Counted from the first letter of the stretch, positions 15,211 through 26,049 are shown. The stretch: DNA of 64,000 nt from Cupriavidus taiwanensis LMG 19424 (GCF_000069785.1 NC_010528.1:3051501-3115500); one strand, 5' to 3'. Numbers and translations are program-made. The notes: a model not told the origin generated them from the sequence alone.

Positions 15211-15947
15211 GGATTGGGGTCCTGCGCCGGGGGTTCGGCATCGTCCGCGGGCGGGGACGCCGGCTGCGGGGGATCGATCCGGAAACCGGCCATTTCAAGT
15301 TGCATCAACACCATATTAGCAAGCTGCGCCACCGAGGGCTTGCCGGTTTCGATGATGAAATCGGCGACTTCGCGGTAGAGCGGATCGCGCTCGGCGTACA
15401 GCGCCTCGAGCTTGCCCTTGGGATCGTCGGTCTGCAGCAGCGGTCGGTTGCGGTCATGCCGCGTGCGCAGCCACAGGTCGTGCGGGCTGGCGCGCAGGTA
15501 CACCACCGTGCCGCGGGCCTTCAGCACCTCGCGGTTTTCGGCGCGCAGCACCGCACCGCCGCCTGTGGCCAGCACGATGCCCTGGCGCTGCGCCAGTTCG
15601 CGGATCATCGCGGCCTCGCGGTCGCGGAAGCCGGCCTCGCCCTCGAGCTCGAAGATCACCGGGATGCGCACGCCGCAGTGCGCCTCCAGCTCATGGTCGG
15701 AATCGAAAAACGGATAGTGCAGGCGCCGCGCCACCGTGCGGCCCACGGTGGTCTTGCCGGCGCCCATCAGGCCGACGAAAAAGAGGTTGGGTCGATCGGA
15801 TTCCGGTCGCTCGGAGTCAGATCGATCGGCATCGCGCCGATCCTGGGCCCGGCGCTGTGCCGCCGGGCCGGTCTCTTGGGCTGTCACGGGACTGTGGTTC
15901 GGGAGCGCGGCATGCGGGCCGTCCTCCCCGGTTGGGAACTGCATCAT
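15207..15947 (-). CDS. aroK: Shikimate kinase with an N-terminal hydrophilic extension
   Basis: AroK phosphorylates shikimate at the 3-hydroxyl. The core starts about residue 54 with [17 protein letters not shown] (Walker A). It continues with FFDSDHELE (shikimate Asp), the FRDRE arginine segment and ATGGGAV, and ends about 25 residues before the C-terminus. The first 50 or so residues are a charged, low-complexity tract ([16 protein letters not shown]), encoded by repeated GATCGG-like units and absent from E. coli AroK. The start is uncertain: ATG at 15947 or 15944, with weak AAGAAG upstream, or TTG at 15974. It is the first gene of aroK-aroB, about 165 bases after pilQ. Confidence 0.93.
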   Translation of the reverse strand: MMQFPTGEDGPHAALPNHSPVTAQETGPAAQRRAQDRRDADRSDSERPESDRPNLFFVGLMGAGKTTVGRTVARRLHYPFFDSDHELEAHCGVRIPVIFELEGEAGFRDREAAMIRELAQRQGIVLATGGGAVLRAENREVLKARGTVVYLRASPHDLWLRTRHDRNRPLLQTDDPKGKLEALYAERDPLYREVADFIIETGKPSVAQLANMVLMQLEMAGFRIDPPQPASPPADDAEPPAQDPNP

Positions 15948-16051
15948 CTTCTTATGTTGTGGCGCGGCCGGCAAGTGCCGAATGCGGCATAGCCCGCATT
16001 TCTCGCCGCGGCGCGTGCATTTGGCCGGGCCCGGGATGGCGTCGCGCGGCG

Positions 16052-16082
16052 AAAAAAAAAGGCCGCATCTGCCGATGCGGCC
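16052..16082 (-). terminator. Rho-independent terminator after pilQ
   Basis: On the minus strand, GGCCGCATC, a 4-base loop, GATGCGGCC and a run of nine T. It lies 31 bases after the pilQ stop and closes the pilMNOPQ operon. Confidence 0.93.
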
Positions 16083-16112
16083 TGCCAGTCTACTGTATCC
16101 CGCGCCCTGGCC

Positions 16113-18245
16113 CTACCTGAGCGATACGCTTTCGTTGAGGATGCGCGGGGTCAGGAACACCAGCAGCTCAGTCCGGTTGCGCACCTTGGCGTTGTTCTTG
16201 AACAGGTAGCCGAGCACCGGGATATCGCCCAGCAGCGGCACCTTGTCGACATCGGTGGACTCGGTCTGGGTGTAGATGCCGCCGATCACCACGGTGCCGC
16301 CGTTCTCGACCAGCACCTGGGTCTGCACGTGCTTGGTGTCGATGGCAAAGCCGGATGTGGTCTGGATGCCCACGCTGTCCTTGTTCACGTCGACGTCCAG
16401 CAGCACATTGCCTTCGGGCGTGATCTGCGGCGTCACCTCGAGCTTCAGGTTGGCCTTGCGGAACTGCACCGAGGTGGCGCCGCTGGACGTGGCCGCCTGG
16501 TAAGGCAGTTCGGTGCCCTGCTCGATCAGCGCCTTGATGTTGTTGGCCGTGACCACGCGCGGGCTGGAGATGATCTTGCCCTTGCCGTCCGCCTCGAGCG
16601 CCGACAGTTCCAGCGCCAGGAAACGCGTGGCGGCGCTGTTGAACAGGCTCACCGCGATATTGGCCGGGTTGGTGCCGTTGATGGAACCGGCCGGCAGGCT
16701 CAGGAACGGCCCGTTGTCGGAGGTCGCCCCGGGCAGCACATTGTTGTAGGTGTTGCCGACGCGGGCATTGTTGTACTGCCCGGCAAAGCCCAGCTTCACC
16801 CCCAGGTTGCGGCTGAAGGTATCGGTGGCCTCGACGATGCGCGCCTCGATGATGACCTGGCGCACCGGGATGTCGATCTTGCCGATGAAGCTCTGCACCT
16901 CTTCCAGCTTGGAGGCGATATCGGACACAAACAGCTGGTTGGTGCGCGCATCGGCTGTCAGCGAACCGCGCTTGGACAGCATGCGCGTGCTGGCGCCCGC
17001 CGCGCCCGCGGCACCGATTGGGGCGGCCGCGCCGCCGCCGGCGCCCATGCCCAGCAGCATCCTGCGCACGTCCTCGGCGCGCTGGTAGTTGAGCTGGAAC
17101 ACCTGGCTGCGAATCGGCTCGAGGTCGTTGATCTGCTGCTGCGACTCGAGCTCCAGCTTCTCCTTGGTCTGCAGCTCGGCCTTGGGCGCCACCCACAGCA
17201 CATTGCCGTTGCGGCGCGAGGCCAGCCCCTTCGCATCCATCACGATTTGCAGCGCCTGGTCCCAAGGCACGTCCTTGAGCCGCAGCGTCAGGTTGCCTTG
17301 CACGCTCTCGCTGGTGATGATGTTCAGGTTGGTGAAGTCGGCGAACACCTGCAGCAGCGAACGGATGTCGATGTTCTGGAAGTTCAGCGACAGGCGCTCG
17401 CCGCGGTAGCCGGGGCCGCTGATCAGCTTGGTCGGGTCCTCCTTGACCGGCCGGACCTCGACCACGAACTGGGTGTCGGTCTGGTACGAGCTGTATTCCC
17501 AGTTGCCGCGCGGCTCGATGGTCAGGCGCGCGTTGCCGTTGGCATCGGAGGCGCGCATGCCCTGCACCGGCGAGCCATAGTCGCTGACGTCGAAGTGCCG
17601 CCGCAGGTTCTCGGGCAGCGTGGTGCCGAGGAAATCGACCACCACGTTCTTGCCCTGTTGCGCGATATTGATGCCCGAGTCGCGCGAGGACAGGTCCACC
17701 ACCACGCGCCCCGCGCCGTCGGCGCCGCGGCGGAAGTCGATATTGCGCACCGACGGCCGCCCTGCCGCGCCCGCCGAGGTGGCGGCCGGCGCAAACGTCG
17801 GCGCCGCGCTCTTGGCCGCGGGCGCGACGTTATCCAGCGACACCACGAAGACGTTGCCGCGCTGGTCGGTGCGATAGGTGGCGCTGCGCGTCAGGTCGAG
17901 GATCACCCGCGTGCGGTCGCCGATCTGCATCACATTGGCAGCCTTGACCAGCTTGCCGCCGTATTCATATTGCGCGCGGCGCTCGGCAAAGCCGGTATCG
18001 AAGAAATCGATCGCGAGCCGTGCCGGGTTCTGCGTGGTGAAGTCCGCCGGCTTCTGCGCCAGCGGCCGTTCCAGTTCGACCACGAGCACGGTCTGTTCCC
18101 CGGTCGTGCTGACGTCAACCGACTTGATCCGGTTGCCCTGCGCCAGCGCAGCCGGTGCGGCGATCGCAAGCCATAGCGCCAGCGCGGTGGCCATGGCCCT
18201 TATCACGGCGCCCGCGCGCGCACGATACCAGCGCGCGGGGGTCAT
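16113..18245 (-). CDS. pilQ: Type IV pilus secretin PilQ
   Basis: PilQ forms the outer-membrane ring through which the type IV pilus passes. The 710-residue protein has a signal peptide, two AMIN domains (peptidoglycan binding), an STN/N0 domain (NFQNIDIRSLLQVFADFTNLNI), an N1-type domain and the secretin domain ending in VPLLGDIPVLGYLFK. The start is the ATG at 18245, which overlaps the pilP stop (ATGA). An in-frame start at 18287 would extend into pilP and is rejected. A strong terminator follows. Confidence 0.95.
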   Translation of the reverse strand: MTPARWYRARAGAVIRAMATALALWLAIAAPAALAQGNRIKSVDVSTTGEQTVLVVELERPLAQKPADFTTQNPARLAIDFFDTGFAERRAQYEYGGKLVKAANVMQIGDRTRVILDLTRSATYRTDQRGNVFVVSLDNVAPAAKSAAPTFAPAATSAGAAGRPSVRNIDFRRGADGAGRVVVDLSSRDSGINIAQQGKNVVVDFLGTTLPENLRRHFDVSDYGSPVQGMRASDANGNARLTIEPRGNWEYSSYQTDTQFVVEVRPVKEDPTKLISGPGYRGERLSLNFQNIDIRSLLQVFADFTNLNIITSESVQGNLTLRLKDVPWDQALQIVMDAKGLASRRNGNVLWVAPKAELQTKEKLELESQQQINDLEPIRSQVFQLNYQRAEDVRRMLLGMGAGGGAAAPIGAAGAAGASTRMLSKRGSLTADARTNQLFVSDIASKLEEVQSFIGKIDIPVRQVIIEARIVEATDTFSRNLGVKLGFAGQYNNARVGNTYNNVLPGATSDNGPFLSLPAGSINGTNPANIAVSLFNSAATRFLALELSALEADGKGKIISSPRVVTANNIKALIEQGTELPYQAATSSGATSVQFRKANLKLEVTPQITPEGNVLLDVDVNKDSVGIQTTSGFAIDTKHVQTQVLVENGGTVVIGGIYTQTESTDVDKVPLLGDIPVLGYLFKNNAKVRNRTELLVFLTPRILNESVSLR

Positions 18246-18790
18246 GCCGCCGCGTCCAGCTTCAGGCTGGTCATTTTCTCTTTCCACTCGGATACCCCCT
18301 CCCGGACCAATTCGCGCAACACGATCTCCTGATCGGTGATGCGGACCACCCGGCCATAGCTCTGGCCGAGATACTGACCCACCTTCACATGGTGGATCTT
18401 GTTATCAACACGGACGATGCCGAAGGTTTCCCCCTGCTTCTTCATCATCCCGAGCATCTTGAAGTTTTCGAGCGGATAGTCTTCCAGCGGCTCACGGCGC
18501 CGGCCGGCTTCCGGCGAATCCGCCAGCGTCTTGTTCAGTTCGCCGATCTTGGCCTGCGCGAACGGCTCGGGCGCACTGGCCGCGGCGTATTCGCGCGGCA
18601 CATAGGGCCGGGCGTCGGGGACCGGCTCGGGCGGCTTGGCGCGAGCGTTGCGGGTGGTCTCCATCCACTGGCGCAGTGCATCTTCATCGCTGGCACCGCA
18701 GGCGCCCAGCAAGCCGAGCGCCAGCGCCGCCGCCAGCGTGCGCCGCGACGCCGTCCATGCGAGGGCGCGGGTTCGAACGGTGCGGCTCAT
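18242..18790 (-). CDS. pilP: Type IV pilus inner-membrane lipoprotein PilP
   Basis: PilP links the PilN/PilO inner-membrane complex to the PilQ secretin. The 182-residue protein has a signal peptide with lipobox LLGAC, a Pro/Ala-rich linker, then the compact PilP domain (LENFKMLGMM, GIVRVDNKIHHVKVGQYLGQSYGRV). The start overlaps the pilO stop by 4 bases. Length and gene order are normal. Confidence 0.94.
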   Translation of the reverse strand: MSRTVRTRALAWTASRRTLAAALALGLLGACGASDEDALRQWMETTRNARAKPPEPVPDARPYVPREYAAASAPEPFAQAKIGELNKTLADSPEAGRRREPLEDYPLENFKMLGMMKKQGETFGIVRVDNKIHHVKVGQYLGQSYGRVVRITDQEIVLRELVREGVSEWKEKMTSLKLDAAA

Positions 18791-19458
18791 TTCGCACCTC
18801 CCGCCTTGGCGGCCGCCGCCGCCGCGGCGGCCTTGCGTTGCGCCGCCTGTTCTTCCGCGTCGAGCGCGCGATAGGCCATCGCCACCGCCTCCATCGACAG
18901 CCCGCCCTCCTTGGTATTGGCCAGCTGCAGGTTCTGCATCGACACGATGCGCGACAACGCCGCGACATCGGCATTGAACTGCGCCACCTCGTGATAGCGC
19001 CCGGTCACCCGCAGGTTCACGGGGATCTCGGCAAAGTACGGCTTGATCACCGCCGCCTGCGGCTTGAACAATTCGAACTGCAGCCCGCGCGCCACGCCGG
19101 CGTGGTTGACGTCGGCCAGCAGCGCGTCCATTTCGGTCTTGTTGGGCAACTGGCGCTCCAGCAGCGCCACGCGCTGCTCGACCTGCTTCTTCTGCTCGCG
19201 CAGCGCGTCGAGATTGGCCACCTGCGCCACCTTGGTCTGGTACGCCTGCTTCAGGCTTTCCTGCTCCTGGCGCTGGCGCTCGAGCTCGTCGAACTTTGCG
19301 CTCCAGTAGAACTGCCAGCCCAGCAGCAGCACCACTGCCGCGGCCAGGATTGCGAACAGCACGCGCGGCGCGGCCGGCCAGGTCTCCGGCTCGTTCAGGT
19401 TAAGCCCGCGGAACTGGCTGGTCAGGTCAGCCAGGTTGATTTCGGTATTGAGCGCCAT
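18787..19458 (-). CDS. pilO: Type IV pilus alignment protein PilO
   Basis: PilO pairs with PilN through coiled coils to align the pilus machine across the periplasm. The 223-residue protein has a single membrane helix (about 33-51), a coiled coil rich in Glu/Gln/Lys, then a ferredoxin-like domain. It ends in an Ala-rich tail. The start MALNTEINLADL lies 2 bases after the pilN stop, and the gene overlaps pilP by 4 bases. Confidence 0.94.
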   Translation of the reverse strand: MALNTEINLADLTSQFRGLNLNEPETWPAAPRVLFAILAAAVVLLLGWQFYWSAKFDELERQRQEQESLKQAYQTKVAQVANLDALREQKKQVEQRVALLERQLPNKTEMDALLADVNHAGVARGLQFELFKPQAAVIKPYFAEIPVNLRVTGRYHEVAQFNADVAALSRIVSMQNLQLANTKEGGLSMEAVAMAYRALDAEEQAAQRKAAAAAAAAKAGGAK

Positions 19459-19460
19459 GG

Positions 19461-20126
19461 TCAGGCCTTTCCGGCCGCGGGTGCGGGTGCGGGAACAGGT
19501 GCGGCGGCAGGGGCCGATGCGCCCGGGGCAGCCTTCTTGCCGTCGGCCGGGGCCTCCGGCGCGCGGTACGCAAAGCGCATCGAGAAATCGAACAGCCGGC
19601 GCTGCTCGCGCAGGTTGTTGGTCATGGTGACCGCCTTGGACTCGACCAGCTCGGCCTTGTCGAGCCAAGCCACGCTGCCCAGGTTGCGCAGCAGCTCGGA
19701 AATCCGTTCGTTGGACTGCGCCACGCCGGCGATGGTGAAGGCCTCGCCGGCCTGCTTCAGGCTGGTCAGGTAGACGCCCTCCGGCACCTGCCGCACCAGT
19801 TCCTCGAGCAGCTGCACCGGGCGGTTGCGCTCGGTCTGCAGGCTTTCGACGGCCTTCTGGCGCTGCAGCAGCGCGTCGATGTCCTTCTTCAGGCTGTTGA
19901 CCTCGCGGATCTGTCCGTCGAGCCTGGCGTTTTCCGCGCTCAGCACCTGGTTGAGCGCCACCACGGAGGCGATGCGCCCGTCGATATAGAGGCCGCCCAG
20001 CAGTACCACGGCCGCGCCGCCGGCGGCCGCGGCGCCCAGCATCGTGTAAACCTTCTTGCGCCGCGCCGCCTTGCGGGCTTCGTGGTAAGGCAGCAGGTTG
20101 ACCGAAGGCAGTGTGTTCGTTGACAT
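19461..20126 (-). CDS. pilN: Type IV pilus assembly protein PilN
   Basis: PilN binds PilM in the cytoplasm through its N-terminal peptide and pairs with PilO in the periplasm. The 221-residue protein starts MSTNTLPSVNLLPYHEARK; the INLLPYRE-like motif is the PilM-binding peptide. A membrane helix (about 30-48), a coiled coil and the PilN domain follow, and the C-terminus is Pro/Ala-rich. It starts 17 bases after pilM and ends 2 bases before pilO. Confidence 0.95.
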   Translation of the reverse strand: MSTNTLPSVNLLPYHEARKAARRKKVYTMLGAAAAGGAAVVLLGGLYIDGRIASVVALNQVLSAENARLDGQIREVNSLKKDIDALLQRQKAVESLQTERNRPVQLLEELVRQVPEGVYLTSLKQAGEAFTIAGVAQSNERISELLRNLGSVAWLDKAELVESKAVTMTNNLREQRRLFDFSMRFAYRAPEAPADGKKAAPGASAPAAAPVPAPAPAAGKA

Positions 20127-20143
20127 CTCTTGCCTCCGGTGCG

Positions 20144-21229
20144 TTATTGCAGGCCGCGCAGGGCCAGGCCGGCACTGACGATATACGCCGGCAGGTCGCG
20201 CTGCAGGTAGCGCTCGTTGACCTTGGCGTTGGTCGCCATGTTGGCGAACGGATTCGCCAGCGTGGTGGTGATCTTGGTCTGGTGCTGGATCGCCGCCTGC
20301 ACGCCGAACAGCGAGGCATGCCCGCCGGACAGCAGGATCTCGTCGACCCGGCCCAGGCTGGAACTGGCGATAAAGTTGCCGATCGCGGACTGCACCTCCA
20401 TGGCCAGGGCATCGAGCGATGGCTTGAGCAGCTGGGCGCGCCAGGCCTCGGGCAGCGTGTTCTTGCGCTTCTTGATCTCGGCCTTGAGCGCATCGAGCGT
20501 AAACATGCGCGCCGCGCTTTGGGTGAGCTGGTCGCCGTAGCTGTTCAGCGGTTGCTCGTAGAGTTCTTTCCAGCCCTGGTAGAAGATGGCCTTGGAGCGG
20601 CTGCCGCCCAAATGGACCACCGCCACCACCGGCAGCGCGCGCGCGTCGGCCTCGGACATCTCCTGCGGTACGCCCAGCATCTGCACGATCGAGCGCTGCA
20701 CCGCGTATTCCTCGACGTCCATCACCTGCGGCTTGAGGCCGGCCATTTCGGCCGCGGTCACGCGCTCCTGCACGCGATCGCTGTTGGCCGCGGTGACGCG
20801 CACGCCGATGCCGCCCTCGGTCTCGCTGGGGCCGATCACGGCGAAATCGAAATTGACCGCCTGCGACGGCGGATAGAGCCGGTGCGCCTCGGATTCGACC
20901 TGGGAATAGAGCTCGTCTTCGGACAGGTTGTCCGGCAGGCTGACCGTCTGCGATTCGGTCAGCATGGAGGGCACGCCCAGCACCACGTCCTTTGAGCGGA
21001 TGCCAGCCTTGCCGAGCGCGCGCCTGAGCGCGACCCCGACTGCCTCGATGTTGATGACGTTGCCATCGGCAACGGCATTGCGGTCCAGCAGTTCGCTGGC
21101 GCATTTTTCCAGCCGGTAGTCTTGCCTGCTGCCCCCCACGGACAGCTCGACTACCTTGATGCTGGACGACCCGATATCCACGCCGACCGTAGTCCGGCGC
21201 AGAAGCCCCGACAAAATGCCCCGACGCAA
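20144..21229 (-). CDS. pilM: Type IV pilus biogenesis protein PilM
   Basis: PilM is a cytoplasmic actin-like ATPase that recruits PilN and the motor ATPases. The 361-residue protein shows the actin-fold phosphate-1 segment VGVDIGSSSIKVVELS, the VGVPSMLTESQTV stretch and LSGGHASLFG near the end. The start is a TTG at 21229 with AGGGGGT about 5 bases upstream, giving MRRGILSGLL. It is the first gene of pilMNOPQ. Confidence 0.94.
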   Translation of the reverse strand: MRRGILSGLLRRTTVGVDIGSSSIKVVELSVGGSRQDYRLEKCASELLDRNAVADGNVINIEAVGVALRRALGKAGIRSKDVVLGVPSMLTESQTVSLPDNLSEDELYSQVESEAHRLYPPSQAVNFDFAVIGPSETEGGIGVRVTAANSDRVQERVTAAEMAGLKPQVMDVEEYAVQRSIVQMLGVPQEMSEADARALPVVAVVHLGGSRSKAIFYQGWKELYEQPLNSYGDQLTQSAARMFTLDALKAEIKKRKNTLPEAWRAQLLKPSLDALAMEVQSAIGNFIASSSLGRVDEILLSGGHASLFGVQAAIQHQTKITTTLANPFANMATNAKVNERYLQRDLPAYIVSAGLALRGLQ

Positions 21230-21613
21230 GGTGACCCCCTGACTTTTGAACTCGCCCCTGGCTTGAACGCTCTAATCGGGCGAGCCTAGTTTCTTGAATG
21301 AAACGTGTGCTTTTTATGTTGGCCGATTCTCACAAAATCCAGCATCGGTGGCAATGTGCCGAACTGGGCCGAACTTGTTTTTAGGAAGGGCCTCATCAAT
21401 CCGTTGCCAAAACCCCACGGTGGTCGGGTTCCCTTCCATGCCTGCCTGTGCCGCGCGCTTCCCTCCCTGGTCGCCCCAACGTCGCCCTGCACGCCGGCAT
21501 CCGCCGCCTTACATCTTGTAACAGCGCGATAGCGGCGCCCCCGCCACTGTGCGCCCGGGCGGGCCGATGCCGGAAGATATAATCGCGGGCACCCCTGACT
21601 AGGTATTTCCCTT
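21230..21613. other. Divergent intergenic region between pilM and mrcA
   Basis: This 384-base stretch has no open frame with a ribosome site or family resemblance. It must hold the pilM promoter (minus) and the mrcA promoter (plus). The mrcA side has a clear TATAAT. On the pilM side no hexamer pair with standard spacing is convincing. The part nearest pilM is less GC-rich than its surroundings. Confidence 0.6.
21578..21583 (+). promoter_or_regulatory. Candidate -10 box of mrcA
   Basis: TATAAT lies 30 bases before the mrcA ATG. The upstream sequence is very GC-rich and lacks a -35 match. Confidence 0.5.
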
Positions 21614-23989
21614 ATGGCCACAGCACAACACAAGCCGCCCCACCCTGCCCGCCGTTCGATCTGGACGCGGCTCATGTTCTGGGCGGTCGGACTGGTTGTC
21701 GCCGGTGCCGTCGTGCTTGCGCTGCTGCTGGGCTACGCGCTGCTGGTGGCCGCGCCCAACCTGCCTTCGCTGGACACCATCACCGACTACCGGCCCAAGA
21801 TCCCGCTGCGGATCTACACCGCCGACAATGTGCTGATCGGCGAATTCGGCGAGGAGCGGCGCAACTTCGTGCCCATCGCCGAAATTCCGGACGTGATGAA
21901 AAAGGCAGTGCTGGCGATCGAGGACGACCGCTTCTACGAGCACGGCGGCGTCGATTTCGTCGGCGTCATGCGTGCCGGCCTGGCCAACCTGCGCGGCGGG
22001 CTGTCGCAGGGCGCCTCCACCATCACCATGCAGGTGGCGCGCAACTTCTTCCTGTCCAGCGAGAAGACCTACACCCGCAAGATCTACGAGATGCTGCTGG
22101 CGTACAAGATCGAGGCCAACCTGAGCAAGGACCAGATCCTCGAGCTGTACATGAACCAGATCTACCTGGGCCAGCGCGCCTACGGCTTCGACAGCGCCGC
22201 GCGCGTCTACTTCGGCAAGTCGGTGCGCGATGTGACACCGGCCGAAGCGGCGATGCTGGCCGGGTTGCCGAAGGCGCCGTCGGCCTACAACCCGGTGGTC
22301 AATCCGCGCCGCGCCAAGGTGCGCCAGGAGTACATCCTGCAACGCATGCGCGACCTGCGCTACATCACCCCCGAGCAGTATGAGGAGGCCGTGCACGCGG
22401 AGCTGAAGGTGCGCACCGAGGGCAACGAGTTCTCCACGCACGCCGAATACGTGGCCGAGATCGTGCGCCAGCTCATGTACGCGCAGTACCGCGAGGAAAC
22501 CTACACGCGCGGCCTGACGGTCTACACCACGCTGACCAAGACCGACCAGGACGCCGCCTATGAAGCCGTGCGCGCCGGCATCATGAACTACGAGCGCAAG
22601 CACGGCTACCGCGGTCCCGAAGCCTTTATCGACCTGCCTTCCGACCCCGGCGAGCGCGAGCAGGCCATCGACGATGCGCTGGTCGAGCATCCGGGCAGCG
22701 GCGACCTGCGCTCGGCGGTGGTCACCAGCGTGTCGCCCAAGCAGGTCAAGGCGACGCTGCTGTCCGGCGAAGTGGCGACCATCGAAGGCGCGGCGCTGCG
22801 CTTTATCGCGCCGTCGCTGTCGGCCAACGCGCAGCCCAAGATGAAGATGCGCCCCGGCGCGGTGATTCGCGTGACGCAGGACGAGAAGAACAACTGGTCG
22901 GTGACGCAGCTGCCGGAAGTGGCCGCGGCGTTCGTGTCGATCAACCCGCAGGATGGCGAGATCCGCTCGATGGTGGGCGGCTTCGACTTCAACCGCAACA
23001 AGTTCAACCGCGTGACCCAGGCCTGGCGGCAGCCTGGGTCCAGCTTCAAGCCTTTCATCTACTCGGCTGCGCTGGAAAAGGGCTTCTCCCCGGCCACGGT
23101 GATCAATGACGCGCCGCTGACGATCGGCCCCGATACCGGCGGCCAGGTGTGGGAACCCAAGAACTACGACGGCCGCTTCGAGGGCCCGATGACCATGCGC
23201 CGCGCGCTGGCCAAGTCCAAGAACCTGGTTTCGGTGCGGATCCTGCGCGCGATCGGCACGCAGTACGCGCAGGACTACATCACCCGCTTCGGCTTCGAGG
23301 CAGACAAGCATCCGGCCTACCTGCCGATGGCGCTGGGCTCGGGCGCGGTGACGCCGCTGCAGATGGCCGGTGCCTATTCGGTATTTGCCAACGGCGGCTA
23401 CCGCGTCAACCCCTACCTGATCCAGAAGGTGGTCGATGCGCGCGGCAACGTGATCTCTGAAACCCGTCCGCAACGCGCCGGCACCGACGCCGTGCGGGTG
23501 CTCGACGCGCGCACGGCCTTTATCGCCGACACCATGCTGCGCGACGTGGTCCGCTACGGCACGGCCAACAGCGCCAAGCAGCGCCTGGGCCGCAATGACC
23601 TGGCCGGCAAGACCGGCACCACCAACGACGCGGTCGATGCCTGGTTCGCCGGCTACACCCCCAACCTGGTAGCGATCGCCTGGATGGGCTACGACCAGCC
23701 CAAGAGCCTGGGCGTGCGCGAAACCGGCGGCGGCCTGGCCCTGCCGATCTGGGTCAGCTACATGAGCAAGGCACTCAAGGGCGTGCCGGAGTCGCCGGAA
23801 CGGCCCGCGCCCGAGGGCGTGCTGATGGTGGGCGGCGACTGGACCTTCGAAGAAAACGCCGGCGGCGCCGGCGTGGCGTCGGTGGGCCTGGGCGATCCGT
23901 GGCCGGGCAAGCCGGAGGAATCGACAAACCCGCCGGCCGATACCGAGCAAGAGAAACGCAAGATCCTCGAGATGTTCGGCGGCGCCTAA
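21614..23989 (+). CDS. mrcA: Penicillin-binding protein 1A (bifunctional glycosyltransferase/transpeptidase)
   Basis: PBP1A polymerises and cross-links peptidoglycan from the inner membrane. The 791-residue protein has a short cytoplasmic tail, a membrane helix (about 18-46) and a GT51 domain with EDDRFYEHGG (catalytic Glu about 103) and QGASTITMQVARNFF. A PBP1A-type OB insert follows. The transpeptidase has S476-x-x-K in SSFKPF, the SKN motif in AKSKNLVSV and KTGTT (about 666). All catalytic motifs are present. The gene stands alone, divergent from pilM as in many proteobacteria, and ends in a terminator. Confidence 0.96.
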   Translation: MATAQHKPPHPARRSIWTRLMFWAVGLVVAGAVVLALLLGYALLVAAPNLPSLDTITDYRPKIPLRIYTADNVLIGEFGEERRNFVPIAEIPDVMKKAVLAIEDDRFYEHGGVDFVGVMRAGLANLRGGLSQGASTITMQVARNFFLSSEKTYTRKIYEMLLAYKIEANLSKDQILELYMNQIYLGQRAYGFDSAARVYFGKSVRDVTPAEAAMLAGLPKAPSAYNPVVNPRRAKVRQEYILQRMRDLRYITPEQYEEAVHAELKVRTEGNEFSTHAEYVAEIVRQLMYAQYREETYTRGLTVYTTLTKTDQDAAYEAVRAGIMNYERKHGYRGPEAFIDLPSDPGEREQAIDDALVEHPGSGDLRSAVVTSVSPKQVKATLLSGEVATIEGAALRFIAPSLSANAQPKMKMRPGAVIRVTQDEKNNWSVTQLPEVAAAFVSINPQDGEIRSMVGGFDFNRNKFNRVTQAWRQPGSSFKPFIYSAALEKGFSPATVINDAPLTIGPDTGGQVWEPKNYDGRFEGPMTMRRALAKSKNLVSVRILRAIGTQYAQDYITRFGFEADKHPAYLPMALGSGAVTPLQMAGAYSVFANGGYRVNPYLIQKVVDARGNVISETRPQRAGTDAVRVLDARTAFIADTMLRDVVRYGTANSAKQRLGRNDLAGKTGTTNDAVDAWFAGYTPNLVAIAWMGYDQPKSLGVRETGGGLALPIWVSYMSKALKGVPESPERPAPEGVLMVGGDWTFEENAGGAGVASVGLGDPWPGKPEESTNPPADTEQEKRKILEMFGGA

Positions 23990-24008
23990 GGGCGCTCGCC
24001 AGACAGCA

Positions 24009-24036
24009 AAAAGCCGGCCGCGACGCCGGCTTTTCT
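24009..24036. terminator. Bidirectional terminator between mrcA and cyaY
   Basis: AAAAGCCGGC, a 6-base loop and GCCGGCTTTT form a 10-bp stem with T-runs on both strands, between the convergent mrcA and cyaY. Confidence 0.88.
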
Positions 24037-24070
24037 TCTTGTGCGCCAGGCGCGCCGCGGGACGCCGGGG

Positions 24071-24406
24071 TCAGTGAAAGCTGAGACTGGCGCCCGCCTG
24101 CTCGCTGACATAGCCCGACAGCGCCGCGTACAGTTCGCCGCCGTTGCGCGTATCGATCCAGCGCTCGCCGTCGCGGCGGAAGTGGAAGCCGCCGGCGCGC
24201 GCGGCCACCCAGAGTTCCTGCATCGGCGCCTGGCTGTTGATGATGATCTTGGAACCGTTCTCGAATTCCAGTTCCATCACGTTGCCGGTGCGGCTGATTT
24301 CAATGTCGGCGTCGGCCGCGTCGGCGGCCGCCTCGACAGCGGCTTCGATGCGGTCCAGCTCGCGCGTGGCCAGGGCCAGGAACTCGCTTTCGCTCAAGGG
24401 GGGCAT
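24071..24406 (-). CDS. cyaY: Frataxin homologue CyaY
   Basis: CyaY is an iron-binding regulator of iron-sulfur cluster assembly on IscS/IscU. The 111-residue protein begins MPPLSESEFLALATRELDRIEAAVE, an acidic helix that binds iron. It continues with the beta-sheet core VMELEFENGSKIIINSQAPMQELWVAA and ends GGFHFRRDGERWIDTRNGGEL. The length is right for bacterial frataxin. The start at 24406 is the first ATG matching the family. It is divergent from the lptM-lysA pair. Confidence 0.95.
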   Translation of the reverse strand: MPPLSESEFLALATRELDRIEAAVEAAADAADADIEISRTGNVMELEFENGSKIIINSQAPMQELWVAARAGGFHFRRDGERWIDTRNGGELYAALSGYVSEQAGASLSFH

Positions 24407-24551
24407 GCTAAACTCCGAGACCGCCGTTGCCGCCGCTGCCCGGACCGGGCGTACGTGGCGAGAACGGCTTTTTTTGTTAAGAATCCTCCGGATGGCCGGC
24501 CAGCGCGCCGGGCCATCCAACGCCTTGCCAACAAGCCAAAAGGACGACCCG

Positions 24552-24773
24552 ATGCTGCGTCGTGTTGCGATTGTATCGGCGTTTGCCGCCGCCCTTGCGA
24601 TGCCCCTGCTGGGCGGATGCGGTATCCGCGGGCCGCTGACCCTGCCCAAGGTGCCGCCCGAGCCGACCCCGCCGACCGTGCCGGATCCGGGCCTGGGCCG
24701 TGCCGATGCCGTGCCGCCTGCAGCGGCCACGCCGGCACCGGCATCGTCCCCCGCCGCCCCCACCACCCGATAA
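24552..24773 (+). CDS. lptM: Small lipoprotein LptM (YifL-like)
   Basis: This 73-residue protein has a signal peptide ending in the lipobox LLGGC, followed by GIRGPLTLPKVPPEP. The Cys-Gly-x-x-Gly-Pro-Leu start of the mature protein is the hallmark of LptM, the lipoprotein that helps the LPS translocon LptD mature by stabilising its correct disulfides. The rest is a Pro/Ala tail. A Shine-Dalgarno AAAGGA lies 8 bases before the ATG. It is 2 bases upstream of lysA; the same lptM-lysA order is common in proteobacteria, with cyaY on the opposite strand. Confidence 0.87.
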   Translation: MLRRVAIVSAFAAALAMPLLGGCGIRGPLTLPKVPPEPTPPTVPDPGLGRADAVPPAAATPAPASSPAAPTTR

Positions 24774-24775
24774 CC

Positions 24776-26035
<1,260 letters not shown>

Positions 26036-26049
26036 GTCCCCCAGGCCCG

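Noticed and set aside
19459..20493. Upstream continuation of the pilO frame across pilN and pilM
   Set aside because: It is a shadow of pilN/pilM; PilO begins at MALNTEINL, 2 bases after the pilN stop.
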